Assembly (NCBI GenBank): GCA_963580455.1
Contig: OY756971.1
Coordinates: 19,553,001-19,617,000 of the forward strand
Length of the DNA stretch: 64,000 nucleotides
From: Euonymus europaeus
Lineage: Eukaryota; Streptophyta; Magnoliopsida; Celastrales; Celastraceae
Direction of reading: 5' to 3'
The position numbers and the translations under genes were made by a program. Below are positions 51,985-64,000 of this stretch, piece after piece; positions within the stretch are counted from its first letter, which is position 1, and each line of letters opens with the position of its first letter. The notes under the pieces are model-generated. The model was given only the letters and a program-made list of their open reading frames with translations. It did no database searches and was not told the DNA's origin.

Positions 51985-52330
51985 TATTTTAAGGGAGAAT
52001 GAATAATGTATGAAAATGTGTGTTTTTGTTGATTTAACTGTATTGAGATATGTGTTTTGGTAATGTAGATAAGTATGTGGTTTGACTTTTTGTAAAAGAT
52101 GTAGGACCAAGTATTGATTTTGGTGTAATTTTATTAAAGAATAAATGAGAGAATGGATGAGTAGATCTTTGGATAATGATTTTGTATTGGGAGATGTATA
52201 TTGTTAATGTGATAGTATTGAGATATATGATATGTTGATTTGATTGTATTAAGAAATATATTTTTATGTAATAAAGGTGGGACCCAAAATTGATTTTGAT
52301 AAGGAAGGAGAAAAATTGTCATTGCAATTG
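51985..52330 (+). mobile_element. MITE-family copy 3
   Basis: Shares 'ttttggtgtaattttatt', 'ggataatgattttgtattg' and the 'gatttgattgtatt' segment with copies 1 and 2. It is adjacent to the preceding MITE, making a small cluster downstream of the PGES2-like gene. Confidence 0.5.
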
Positions 52331-52524
52331 CCTGCCTTAGTTTGAAAAAAAATTATTGTATATCTTATATTATATTCAATTTTGGCTCCCTTTTAAATTA
52401 TCATATTCTTTATATTTTGTTCAATTTTGTGCCCTTTACTTCTTTTAAAAATATTGTCTATATAGATCAAAATTTTCAATTTTGTCTTTTTTTTTTGTTG
52501 TTGATGAAAACCTTCTCTCTCATC

Positions 52525-53423
52525 CAAAGAAGCACCGATACGGATAGGTGATATGGATACGGGGATACGTCATTTTTCAAAAAAATAGGATACGGATACG
52601 TTTGAGATACGTTTTAATTTAAAATTTAACTAAATAGGTTTCAAACTCTCATAACATAATCAAACATAAATAGTCATGAAAATTGACAAATATAACATAA
52701 ATAGTCAATACTACAAGATTGCACTGAAGCAGAGGCAGTGGCCATGAGAAGCCTGGATATTAGATGTCAAATTCAGAACCTGAGATTACATTTTAAAAAA
52801 TAATAAGTGGAGACTGGAGACTGACTTATCACTTATGAGATTAAATTTTTAAAAAGGCTTAGGCGTGGAGACATGACAAAACGTATTAAATACAAAGTTA
52901 CAAACTCATACCTGGATGGAGTCGCCTCGCCTACTGGAGTTCCTTGCGGGAGAATCGACTGCTGGAGAATCGCATGGAGCTGTGCCTGGAGAAGTCGCCT
53001 GGAGTAGTTCCGATGCCGCCTGCTGGAGTCGACTGCGATGTCGCCTGGAGTCGCGCCTGGATGGAGTCGCCTGCGATGTCGCCTGGAGTCGCGCCTGGAG
53101 TTGCGCCTGGATGGAGTCGCCTCGTCACCTGGAGTCGCGTGGAGCTGGGATGTCGCGAGCGATGCTTTCGTTCCAGATAAATTAGGTCAGGTAAGTAAGC
53201 CCAGAGCCCCGATTTAGATTTAGGCTTTCCATTGTGATCAATACGTATCTGGGCCGTATTTGTGACGTATCCCAAATGTATCTGCCATTTAAAAAATTAA
53301 TTAAAAATTTGTATTTAAAAAATACGTTTTCCAGACGTATTTTTGGCGTATCTGTACGTATCTGTATCCAATACGTAACGGATACAGATACTTCATGTTA
53401 GTTAACGTATCTGTGCTTCTTAG
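52525..53423. mobile_element. hAT-type element inserted in the LINE 3' tail
   Basis: The left end reads CAAAGAAGCACCGATACG. The complement of the right end reads CTAAGAAGCACAGATACG. An exact 8-bp target duplication, CTCTCATC, flanks it at 52517-52524 and 53424-53431. Terminal inverted repeats plus 8-bp duplications mark the hAT superfamily. The ends continue as tandem-like GATACGGATACG runs on both sides. No transposase is present in the 899 bp. The core holds a GC-rich tandem repeat. It is non-autonomous and younger than the LINE it interrupts. Confidence 0.85.
52915..53165. repeat. GC-rich minisatellite inside the hAT-type element
   Basis: Repeats of CTGGAGTCGC and CTGGATGGAGTCGCC recur many times, partly in longer units with TGCGATGTCGC. 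The stretch is strongly GC-rich within AT-rich surroundings. It may be captured cargo or an expanded subterminal repeat. The open frames across it are by-products of the repeat. Confidence 0.8.
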
Positions 53424-53535
53424 CTCTCATCAATACAAGGGAAAGCAAACTAACATTAATAGAAAAAGTATCCAAAACAATATCAATCTTACACAAAAAA
53501 AAGAAGAAGAAAAAGACAACCCCCCCCAAACTCGA

Positions 53536-54627
53536 TGGATTAACCAGAGCTTGCTGAAAAACAACTTTAGCTAATGCATGGGTATTGGTGTTATATGTTC
53601 TTGGGATCCATTCCCAGGAAACAAGTATATTAGTAGCAAAAATTGAATCTAAAATAGCATAGAAAAGGAAATATAGTTTCCAGTTTGGCGCCAGTGCAGC
53701 AGCTTGCAAACTTGAAATGCAAGAGAGGCAATCCGACCGAACAGTAATGACAGTCCAGTGCTGCGAGACAGCCAGCTTTATGGCAAGAAGAATGGCTAGC
53801 AACTCACCTTCTTCTGCTTCAGAAGCAAATCCAACGATAGACCAATCAATGATATGTGAAGAGCCACAAAAGACAGTCTCTTCCAGCCCTGTTAAACCAT
53901 TGTTGAAAGCAGCATCACAGTAGAGATACAATGTATTTGGATCCAATTCGATTTGTGGCACAGAGATATGATTCAGCCTACTAGGAAGATGAGAAGAAAA
54001 GGATTGAACGATAAGATCCACACGCTGTTGGAGAGCCTCAGTGCACTTTGCAATTGAAAGAGGTAGGTGATTATTAAAGATCAAGTTCCTGGTTCTCGAG
54101 ATCTCCTCACAAAATACAACAAAAATAATAAGGTCCAGGTTCAGATCAGTAGATAAGTCACACTGAACACTCCAACTTAAGGCTTTTTCAATCAAAAGGA
54201 ATGGAGATAGAGCCAGGAAGTCCTCTAATCTGAGATTCCACCATGAGCCAAAAAGCACAACTCGAGAAAAATGGCATTCAGTTAATAAATGCATTATGGA
54301 GTCCTCATTTGATTGGCAAAGTAAGCAATGGGAAGGAGGAATATGTAAAATTGACGATATGCAACTTGAAGAGGGCAGCAAGTCATGTCCAATTCTCCAT
54401 AGTAGGCGCTTCAATCTCTCAGGAATAGTAGAATTCCAAATGGACTTCAAGATGTAGCTCACCGACTGGGAAATATGAGTAATAATCTTGTAAGCACTGT
54501 TAGTAGAAAATTTCCCTTTCTTGCTGGGAATCCAAACAATGGAATCAAGTCGGGGTTTTGGAAATGGGGCAATCTTGCAAATGGCTTCACAAAAATGTTG
54601 ATCAAAAATTTGATGAAGAAGTGGCAT
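53536..54627 (-). pseudogene. LINE zf-RVT and RNase H-like C-terminus
   Basis: The longest intact frame of this LINE. It includes a zinc-binding CLLCQSNEDSIMHLLTEC near 54300. A plant RNase H-type domain follows, with LYCDAAFNNG (about 53920), EEGELLAILLAIK, VRSDCLSCISSL and a C-terminal WIPRTYNTNTHALA. The open frame runs on into the tail and the inserted element, which is not meaningful. The first LINE in the window lacks this RNase H, so the two belong to different subfamilies. Confidence 0.85.
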
Positions 54628-55276
54628 ATTCCAATGTCAATAATTGGGACAGAAATTTTGATCAACCCGTGAAACAAGGTTGCGATGATCATTAGTCATC
54701 GGAGTTGGAATACCCGAGTCTAGAGAGGCAATCCATGGTATATGTCAAATATCAATAGATACCCCACCGCCAACCAATAAACACGAATTCCTCAAAAGGA
54801 GATTTTTTTGTGGGAAGAATGCCTTTCCAAATAATAGAAGCATTGCTGCAGGGATGAGCTTGGAAAAAATGTTTAAGGAAATAAATAATTTGCAAGAGCT
54901 GGGTAACAATAGCATTCGTTTTCGACACAAGGTTCCAACCAATTTTCATCAATAAAGCTGAATTTGAGTCCTCAACTTTTCTAAAGCCCAAACCACCAAA
55001 ACTTCTACGTTTGCAAAGATTACCCCAATGAGTGAGAGCTAAGAATCTAGACTGAGAGTTACTTCCAGTCCACTAAAACCGACGAGCTATAGCATCCATC
55101 TCACGACACAAAGAAAAAGGGATTCTATAGGTGGCCATCGAATAGGATGGTAAAGCATGGACTACTGATTTGATCAGGGTCGATCTCCCCGCTTGTGAGA
55201 GAAAACGAAACTTCTATGATTCTAGTCGTTAGATCATTTTTTTTCCTTAAGGAATTGAAAGTCTTTAGACAACTTT

Positions 55277-56540
55277 CTAGTTAGAAAAAGGGTTTCCCAG
55301 ATATTTCTCTTTACCATCCATTTGAGATATCTCTATAATTTCTTCCACATCTTGTCTCAGAAAAGAGGAAGTATGAGGGGAAAAATAAATTCCAGATTTA
55401 CCCAAGTTAACCTTCTGACCCGACCAAGAGCAAAATTTTTCAATACAAACACCTATAGCATTGGCCTCTTGAGGTGAATATTTTGCAAAGAGAAAAACAT
55501 CATCACCAAAGAAAGAGTGGGACACTTGCTGAGCATTATCAGCAACTTGGATCCCACTAAGAAGACCTTGGCCTTGACTTCTACCAATTAGTCGAGATAA
55601 AACCTCCGTTCAAAAGATGAAGATATATGGAGAAAGAGGATCGCCTTGTTGAATACCTCTTTTCGGGTTGAGGAAAAGGTCAGGAGCACCATTTAGCAAA
55701 ACAATCAAGGAGGTTGAGGTGATGCATTGCATTATGAGTTTTGTAACTAGCTCTGAGAAACTATAAGCCCGAAGTACTCTATTAATGAATGGCCACTCCA
55801 ATCGATTGAAAGCTTTACTAAAGTCAAGTTTAATTTCCATGAGGGGATTGGATTCTTCTTTGTCGCTTCATATAGTGAAAAATTTCCTGAACAATTATAA
55901 TATTATCAGTAATAATCCTCCCTGGGACAAAAAATGATTGAAAAGGCGAAATGAGATCATCCAAACAGCTTTTTAGTCTGTTCGCCAGAATTTTGGAGAT
56001 AATTTTGTAAGAGACATTGCAGAGAGAAATAGGTCTATAATTCTCTATATAAGCACCATCTTTGTTCTTTGGAATTAGAGCAAGGAAAGTCATGTTTAAA
56101 TGCATCGGCATAGAGTGAGAAATAAAGAAATTTTGAATACAAGATATTACCTGATCTTTAATGGTGCTCCAGGACTCTTTGTAGAAAATAGAAGGATATC
56201 CATATGGACCAGGGGATACTAAACTGCCCATCCTTGAGACCACCTCCCAAATTTCTTGTGGTTCTAGAATTTTTACAATAGCCTCATTAATAGAGTCAGC
56301 TATTGAAGGTCTGAACAAGGACTCCAGCTCATTAGAAATCACTGGATTGAAATAAATCATTGAAATGACCCAAGGCAATTTTTCCATGGTCCTCAAATTC
56401 GATTGCAACAAATCATAGGAATCCTGTAAAGCCCAAATGAAATTTCTTTCACCTTGAATAATCTTGGAGGCATGGGAAAATCTAGTGGATCGATCCCCAT
56501 CACGAAGCCAGTGCTCTTTAGATTTTTGCTTCGAGATCAT
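55277..56540 (-). pseudogene. LINE reverse transcriptase, decayed
   Basis: Open pieces carry ENYRPISLCNVSYKIISKIL near 56020, KLDFSKAFNRLEW near 55820, GIQQGDPLSPYIF near 55640 and FFGDDVFLFAKYS near 55500. The last is the active-site region, where the usual FADD reads FGDD. The pieces are in shifted frames. Non-functional. Confidence 0.85.
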
Positions 56541-56861
56541 CTCTTCTCAGGCAAGAAATTCCTCCAATTCTTGGGACATAATAGCTTGGGAATTTGAGGT
56601 ATTAATAGTAGCAGGTAAACTTTGGAGGCTAGAAAGACTCTGTTGGAGCTCAAGGGAGCGCTGATGGCACATACCAAAAGACACTCGATTCCAATTTGAT
56701 AAGGCAAATTGAGTACTCCTCTGACAAGCACTCAAGTTATTTGAAGGGGATTACAATCGTTGATGTTTTCAGCTACTAGATGCATGACAACCTTTATGAC
56801 GGTATCAAGTTGCCAAAAAACGCCATGGCCTAAACTTAGAGGAGCATTCAAGATAAGTATC

Positions 56862-57553
56862 TTAGATAATAGCTCCATGATTTGAACCCCATATAGGAAG
56901 ATTAAGATTACCAGCCTTTGGAAACAATGATAGCCAATAAGCACTACAAATAGTACGGTCAAGTCTCTCTTTGCAAATGATTAATTGGTTCCGCATTCGA
57001 TGCCACGTAAATGCGGGACCAGAGAACCCAAGTCTACACCACCAGATAAATTTATAAAATTCTGCAAACCCCTCGACCCATTGGATAGGATATATGCCAC
57101 CCCTCATCTCTCAGCTGATTTTAGAGTACCATTTAAGTCACCAGTAATAGTCCAGTTATCACCAAAAGATTGAATGAGGCGAAGTAAAGAGCTCCAGAAG
57201 CTAGCATTTCTCATGTAATATGGGGGAGCATAGACACAACAGGTTAAAAATTCCTGCTCAGGAAATGCCCCAACAGATAAAAATCATATCATATCTTGAG
57301 TAGCTTTAATGACTCTGATGCTCATCTTATGTCTCCACCAGACAGAAAGACCTCCTTTCAACCCCTCAGCAGATATAGAGGAAGAGCCAAAGTAGCCAAG
57401 TTTTTTTGCCAAACTGTCCATATAAATCTTAGAAGCCTTTGTTTCCATAAGAAAAATAACATCCGAATTTATGCTTCTCAGATGTGATACGAAATCACCA
57501 TAACTGTGAGAGGACGGATCGAACCTCTGTAGTTCCAGAAAAAAACTTTCATT
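56862..57553 (-). pseudogene. LINE endonuclease (APE-type), decayed
   Basis: Frames on the minus strand read FFWNYRG, DVIFLMETKAS, WTITGDLNG and GFSGPAFTWHRMRN followed by ERLDR. These are the signature steps of the LINE apurinic-like endonuclease that nicks the target DNA. In-frame stops (for example after KSAER and near 57290) and frame changes show decay. Confidence 0.8.
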
Positions 57554-57560
57554 GGGAGGG

Positions 57561-59009
57561 TGGGGGCATGGATCGTTTACCTTAAAGCAAGAACCCTAAA
57601 TCGATGAAGGTGAAGTTGTGTTGATCATCAAGTTGTAATTGAAGAAGCTGACATTGCTCCTCAACGTACAACTGGTATAATTGTTCATTGCATTCACTTT
57701 TTTGTATATCTGGATTAATATTGATTTGAATTTTTTGAATGTACTTAATTGTACATATTTGAACGGATTTAAATCTGAACAAGTTAACCAGACAACTAAA
57801 TCAAGTCAAAAAAAATTTTGGGACCTTAATCGAAACAAAATATTTGTGTTTAAATCTAGATATCATATATAAAACTTATATATAAAATTAATTTAATCTA
57901 GATTTAATAAATAATCTTGTCGAATTTTGCAGCCTCTATTGGCCATTGTTGAACCCTCCCAAGGTGTTTAAACAAAAAAATAACGCTTAGTAAAAAAAAA
58001 AAGTGTGTCTAAGTGTCTAACTAAAAAAGATTGTGGTTAGTCCAATTTCCAGTTTTGCTATCCTGTCTCTCTCAACAGCAGCTGTTGAGGGTGTTTTTAA
58101 ATTTTAATACAAAACAATTCATTGGTAAGAGCAAAATCGTGACGAGTTTGAAAATAAAATAAAAATTATTTCCAAACTCTTTAGGCTCAGTTTTCATTTT
58201 CAAATTTTAAACGGTTCGAATACTCTGCAGATAATGCACAAATCGTTTTTTTTGCTATCCCTACCCCAAACCCCTTTTTTTATCATGCATATGGATTTGA
58301 AGACAATTTGAGCATCCACTGTAGATGCTGGAGTAGAATGACTTTTCTACTGTCATAAACTTGATGGCGGTTTGTCCCCAATATTAATATGATTATTTTT
58401 GTAATTTTCATCAAACTCGTAAATCAATTTCAATTGGGGCATGTGGGGTCCACTACACAACCACTGGGTGATATTTTAGTTGTGACTTAGAAGACCTTGA
58501 GTTCCATTCTTAATCACATTTTACGTTTGGCTCAATTTATCATATTTCATTATTTCTTATGAAAGATGGGGATTTCAGTTTAAAAAAAAAAAACTAAACC
58601 CTATAGCATTTGGGCTTTGGGCTTGAGGCACTTAGTTTTAGTTGCACCAATGTCTTCATGGGCCAAGGGTCCAATTAGGAACACTTGGGCCATGCAGTAT
58701 CAAAGTGACAAAGTGCTCTACTGTTTACCGAACCCAAAAGCTGTAGCTTACCGTTCACGATAAGCCAATCAAATGGATGTATACATAGGTCCCCACGGAG
58801 TCGCACAATCAGGCAAGCTTCTGGTCAAAGCCACGTAAGCTAATATATTTCTCCAATCACAAAAAAAAAAAAAAAAAATTCTCTGTTACTTCGTCGTCAA
58901 TTCGCGAAGGATCATTGGATCAATATAACGCGATACATCTCTCCTCCTATTAATTCCATAACCATAAGCGACGAAGCTTGTCTGCTTGTGGTTGATTTAG
59001 GTACTAGAG
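57561..59009. other. Intergenic region and FREE1 promoter
   Basis: No gene is supported. The part from about 58700 to 59009 is the upstream and 5' leader region of the FREE1 gene, with an A-run at 58860-58878. No TATA box stands out. Confidence 0.45.
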
Positions 59010-62000
59010 ATGCATCAAGGAGATCACAGCTCCTTTTACAGCCAGAACGCTCATGTTAACCCGCCCGATCACCACATAAGCTCGTATGCATCGGCGCCGC
59101 CCTTCACTGGCGGTTACGTCCCCGCCGATTACTCTTCTCGTTCGCAGAATTTTCGTTCTTATCCTATGAATCCCGATCCCGCTCCTCCCACAGCTCCCGC
59201 ATATACACCGACTTCCCCGAACCCTAACTTACTACAACCGCAACAACCACCGCTTTCCTCCTTTAATCCCTCGTCTCAACCACCGGTACTGTCGTTCCCG
59301 CCGTACGATTCTCATGGGACATACCAACCGCAGACAACGCAGCAGTCTTATTATCCGCCCCATGATCTCCATCAGACGGTTTCCAATTATGCCCCACCTT
59401 CCACGTCTGTTTCACCATACCCTAGCCCTATCCCCAGCCCCATTCCTCCATATTCGTCGATGTACTCGGCGCCGTACAGTTCTGTGGGATCATCTACTCC
59501 ATCTGTGTACGATAATTCGTATGTGAATCCAGTGAAATTCGATGGGGGTGGTGGGTATATTGACGATAAGTATGGTGGTTTCGGTCGAAGCCAGTCCGAT
59601 TTGGGGTCTGGTCTTTATGGGAAGCGACCTGAGATTGGTGGGTACTCCCGATACGATCTAGGTTGCGATGACGGGCCTGGAGATGGTGTTTATGCGTATA
59701 ATGGGGGCAAGACCGAACCATATGGTGCCCGGGGCACGGACTCAAAGTCGTCGACGTGGTCGATGTTCGATGATTATGGAAGGCCTATAAGTGTTCCCTC
59801 AGTCAAAGAGAATTCTTCAACTTCGGGTTCCAGCAAGATCGTTAAAGCTGTTCCCAAGGCCGATACACAGCAGGATGTGAAGAGTGGGGTTCAGAAGTTC
59901 CGTGTGAAGCTCTTGGCTGAAAGTGTAGGGCAGACCATCATGGATGTTCTTTGTCAGGTTCCTGAATTTTTTCTTCATCATCTACTTATTTCTACCTAAC
60001 CAGTGAGTTCGGTTAAGCTGTTAAACAGCTCTTAGTTTGTAGCTTGGCTCCGTTGAAGAAAGTGATACTTTGAGTGGTTTGTAGTTTCGGTTGAGTGTGT
60101 GTTACTTGTCTTCCATACCACAATGATTTCCTAGGTAGATGATCATGATATTGTTTGTCATTTTGTGCGGTGAATGATTTATCTAGCATGTCTTTCTCCT
60201 TGAATGACAACTATGATCAATTTGAATTGTTGCAGCGGTTTCATTCTCAGATTCCTTTTCGCGTTATTGGTTATTATGGTGCCTCTTTTCTTTTCTCTTT
60301 TCTTTCCTTTTTTTCCCTCTCTCTCTATTAAATGGCGCTATAGCATTTTTTATTTGTGTTGGGTGGTTTATACTTTGTTTCCTCTTGAATGCCCTAAGAA
60401 GAGACTGAGAATGCACCTAGGGGTGCTAACTATTCACAAGAACTAAGAAAATGTATTTAAGAAACTTCATACTGAAGTGATATAAAAACCATGGCTAACT
60501 GCTGTGATCTTTCTATTTAAGATTAATGGCATCTAGGGATCTCCATCCAGAGTTCTGGCTGGTTGTCATTGGTGCTGTAGATCGAGTTCCTTGCTTTAAG
60601 CTCCTTAATAGTTTTGGCAGCTACTCAATATATCAAATGATAGGTTGATAGCCACTTCCGAACCTTTTATGCCACTTGCTATGAAGGAGAAAATTTTATA
60701 AACAGTTATCCCATCCCTTATTCCATATAAAGATAATATGTTTTAGCTGAATTTCAAACCCTTTTGGACTTTTTCTTAACTGAATTTGTTTCCGAAGTAT
60801 ATTAAGGAACTCTTTTAGGACTTTTAGAGTCCAGATAACTTTGGAGGGATTGCACACGTTCTCTTCTGGTAGAATTCTATTGTTAGATTCTCTTTGGATA
60901 TGCCTTTCCTGGAGGCCTTCCATAATAACTCTAGTTTCCCATCCAAAAGATATTATTCCAATTTTGTTTTTTAAGGGACTAGCATCACTATCACACATTA
61001 ACTCTATTCTTTGGTTGTTTATTTTTGTTGTTTGTTTATTTTTCTTTTTGTTTTTCTCTTTTCAAAAAAGAGAGATTTTATATTCTGGCTTATTATGTTG
61101 TAAGGAGGACTTAATTTGAAAAATTCTTTTTCAGATTGGCTTAGACGGTATACGGATGCTTGATCCCGCTACAAATAGGACTTTGAGGATATATTCTCTG
61201 GAGACAATTACTAGATGTGAAGTGAGTCGCATGGTTTCCTAATTGATTTTCTCCCTGTGTGGTTCGTTTCTGGCTTGATGCTCAATTGTGTGTTACTGTC
61301 ATACAGGTAATGGACTCATCTACTCTGGCATTTTGGTCTAAGAGCTCTGTGGATATTGAACCAAGACGCATTAGACTGCAATCAAATAGTCATACTACAA
61401 GCACTCTTCTGGACATAATAACAGCTGCAACTGTTCAGGTCAGGTCCCATTTTGTATCACAAAAGTAATATATTTTTTAATTCTGCAGTTGCCTTGTCTC
61501 TTTTAATAGTGATGTGACTTCGTGATGGATTAAAAGTGTTGGGTTCTTGAAGTGTGGCCTTGCTATGTGTGGGACAAATGACTTTTTGAGTCATTAAGTC
61601 AGAACTTGCAACACATGGTTTTGAAGTTGGGTGATTCATGGTATTATAGTATACATACGTGAACGAAGAATTTTGAGTGCATCTTTGGTATTCTGGAAAA
61701 CGAATGTCACGCCTTGTGTATTGTCTGTTTATTTCATATCGTATACAATAACAACTTGTGAATACCACCGTAAGGGAAAAAATAGTGTAAAATCAAGGCA
61801 ACAGACTGCGAAACAAAAGAACTAAAAATAATAATCTAGCAGAGTCATTACCTTCAAGAGCGATGTGATTACTAAAACCTTTCATCATCATCAAGAGAAA
61901 CACGATATGCTACTGTACAGAGAGCAGCAGACCTAGAGAAGGAGATATCATTGTAAGGACACAAATTTTCAAATAAGAAGTATAATTTTCAAGTCATTTG

Positions 62001-63950
62001 ATAGACCACAAAACAATGAAAAAAAACCTTGGAATAAGTTGTATGGTAAAATTGCTTCATATGAGGTATCTTTTTAGGGTTTTAAAGAAATTGGACCTGC
62101 TTTAAAACTTGATAATTATTAAATATATCAAAGTGATGTGAGAACTGCAGAAATAGCTGTCTACAATTACAGCAATGTCAACACTAGTGTTTGGTTCTTT
62201 TTATATTTTGCTTTATTCTTTCATCATACAACATGTACATGATGCATCAATTATATAAATAAATACAATGCTGAATTTGGTACGATGCGATTCATGAAAG
62301 TAGCCCTGCCATACTCAGTACGATACATGAAAACTATGTTGTAGAATGTAGATTAATTTTTACGTCTGGTTCTTCAAGATGAACGGTATAAGACTATAAG
62401 CGCATGACCTGCTATTCAAAATTAAAATTTTATTTTTCTGTGGTAATGTGTTTCTGGTGCATCAAGTATTTTCCTTCTTTGACATTCAGGTTAAGGAAAT
62501 GGGTGGAGGAAGTAGGGCCCCGGATTCTTCCAATACAACTGAGCAGCCTATAGAGAAGAAAAAGGGGTTTGTAGATTGGATGAACTTGATAAAGCCTCCC
62601 AATGAGGAAAAAGATCACTGGGTATTGTTTGAGTTGAAGATATATTTTCCCTTATTATATGACCACCCTGTTCGCGTGCCCCTTAAAGTCTATATTGGTT
62701 CTTCAATGAAAGATAAAACTGTTTTATATACACCAATGCAATTTTTAAAGTATCTAAACAAATCTGTTATTGAGGTTTATATATTAATGTGTAAATGTTA
62801 AGGTTTTGCTGATATAGATATTATCACCTTGATTCTTATCCTCAGGTCCCTGATGAAGCTGCTTCAAAGTGCATAGCATGTGGCACACACTTTGGGGCAT
62901 TTGTTCGCCGGGTAACTTCATTGTTCAAAATAATGATAATTTCTTCATGCATCTTTTCTTGGTAAACCTTATACCTACTTTCATTGTCTTCAGCATCACT
63001 GTAGAAATTGCGGTGACATTTTCTGTGACAAGTGTACCAATGGTAGAGTCGCTCTTACTGCTGAGGAGAATGCTCAGCCCGTTCGTGTTTGTGACCGATG
63101 CATGGTATGTGCTTAGATTTCTATGATGACCTTTCGTATTTCTTTTGTTTGACCTCCTTTTATCATGGTTGCTGGAGTTATGATGGATTTTCTGGACCCT
63201 TTTTTAGTGAAAAGTCAATTGATAGTCATACTGCCATGTTACAAGTAGGGATAGCAACTTTGCGGGTAACAAGGGTGCCTGCTGTACCAGCCATGACAGA
63301 GGTTGGTATGGAAACCCTGTTGATGAGATGGATGGATGGGGGCAGGTATTAGGATGGTGGCCATCCTTAATACCTGGCGAGGCATGGCAGTGGTGATACA
63401 GGCCTTAATCCTCATCATTGGCTACCCTGTGCCCGTGTATTTCTGTATCTTTATTTTTTGTCTATATGTACAAATATAGTAATATGCCACAAATCTAGTA
63501 CTGTATTTGTGAATATTCACAATGTGGATTCAATAATGTTTTTCACGTTATAAATTATAAAAGTGGTTTTTCTCAAATCGGTTAGATGGAAAAACTTCTT
63601 GTGTGTGGTTGGATTAAAATTAATTCAATTTTGGATTATTAAGTTACTTAGAAGTTGGTGGAGACCAGAGATCGGGCTGGGTCCCAGTTTACATGGGGTG
63701 ACTCTTCTATCCCTGTCCCGGTTAACACGGGAAGGGGGTGGCGTCGCTATACTTCATAAGGACCTTATAATTATGTTTTGTGCCTTACCATGTCTTGAGT
63801 AAGTTGGGTGAACATCTTATTGTCCTTTATCAATATGGCTTGTGTTATTACTACTCTTAGGCCGAAGTGACCCAGCGACTAAGTAATGCGAAGGATGCAG
63901 CTAATAGACCTGCTGTGCAGAGTCATGAGGATCTTGCGAGGAAGCTTCAG
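59010..63950 (+). CDS. FREE1: FREE1/FYVE1 endosomal FYVE protein (3' end outside window)
   Basis: Seven exons: 59010-59957, 61135-61221, 61307-61438, 62490-62621, 62846-62911, 62994-63104 and 63861-63950. They give 522 in-frame residues and the gene continues past the edge. The first 280 residues are Pro/Ser/Tyr-rich and disordered, with a PTAP motif at 60-63, the type that binds the ESCRT-I subunit VPS23. A PH-like region follows, then a FYVE domain with WxxD (433-436), RRHHCR (454-459), RVC (486-488) and eight zinc-binding cysteines (442, 445, 458, 461, 466, 469, 488, 491). FREE1 binds PI3P and ubiquitin and sorts membrane proteins into multivesicular bodies; it also affects vacuoles, autophagy and ABA signalling. 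The C-terminal coiled coil is beyond the window. Confidence 0.95.
63343..63376. repeat. Short inverted repeat in a FREE1 intron
   Basis: CAGGTATTAGGATGG (63343-63357) and the facing CCATCCTTAATACCTG (63361-63376) pair with one bulged base across a 3-bp loop. It lies in the long intron before exon 7. Confidence 0.6.
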
Positions 63951-64000
63951 GTAGACTATTCTTTCTGACCTGAGTAATATTTTCCTTGGTTGGTTGATAG

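Larger units (their letters stand above)
52487..57560 (-). mobile_element. L1-type LINE with poly(A) tail, inactive
   Basis: On the minus strand the order is an apurinic endonuclease (about 57560-56860), reverse transcriptase (about 56540-55277), zinc-binding and RNase H-like region (54627 to about 53540), then a 3' tail ending in a poly(A) run (plus-strand T run 52487-52496). The frame is broken by several stops and shifts. ORF1 (the gag-like protein) is missing, so it is 5'-truncated or rearranged. A hAT-type element (52525-53423) lies in the 3' tail. Confidence 0.88.

Noticed and set aside
52916..53275. Three overlapping open frames in the GC-rich minisatellite
   Set aside because: They follow directly from the tandem repeat, which lacks stops in several frames.

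Overview
The window is nuclear DNA of a flowering plant, most likely a eudicot. It has intron-split genes with GT/AG borders, plant-only families (a ROP GTPase, FREE1, a plant ABCB transporter), AT-rich intergenic DNA and many nested plant transposons. The sequence alone does not identify the species. There are no prokaryotic or organellar gene clusters.

The left third (1-22 kb) is a transposon graveyard. A minus-strand Helitron (924-8516) has recognisable termini and carries scrambled exons of host genes (UFC1-like, importin-alpha, and three phase-compatible exons of a gene I do not recognise). It is followed by a plus-strand LINE (about 8.88-14.45 kb). That LINE is split by a truncated Ty3/gypsy element whose 1,967-bp 3' LTR is intact. 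A structurally complete Ty1/copia element (16325-21089, minus strand) follows, with 224-bp LTRs and a GTTGA target duplication. Its polyprotein frame is broken at two places.

The middle part starts with an intronless gene for a small PNRC-motif protein (23.1-23.8 kb). A 4.37-kb Mutator-like element with long terminal inverted repeats lies just downstream; its interior is a mosaic of inverted blocks built on a TTTAGAAT word. Two divergently transcribed housekeeping-type genes come next: RPA12, a small RNA polymerase I subunit (minus, 28.85-30.76 kb), and a full-length ABCB13/14-type ABC transporter (plus, 10 exons, 1,236 aa). A MITE-rich spacer (38.3-41.5 kb) separates these from a type-I ROP GTPase (plus, 7 exons, 197 aa).

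The right part holds a head-to-head pair sharing a roughly 490-bp intergenic promoter: an uncharacterised Lys/Arg-rich protein (minus, 3 exons, 312 aa) and a mitochondrial-type prostaglandin E synthase 2-like protein (plus, 6 exons, 324 aa). A second LINE (minus, about 52.5-57.56 kb) follows, with an 899-bp hAT-type element inserted in its 3' tail. The last gene is FREE1/FYVE1, an ESCRT-associated FYVE protein (plus), which runs off the right edge after seven exons.

The genes do not form one pathway. They are ordinary single-copy plant genes separated by transposon nests. The most interesting structures are the gene-capturing Helitron, the foldback-filled MULE with a possible Ulp1 protease relic, and the hAT-in-LINE nest with GC-rich tandem cargo.
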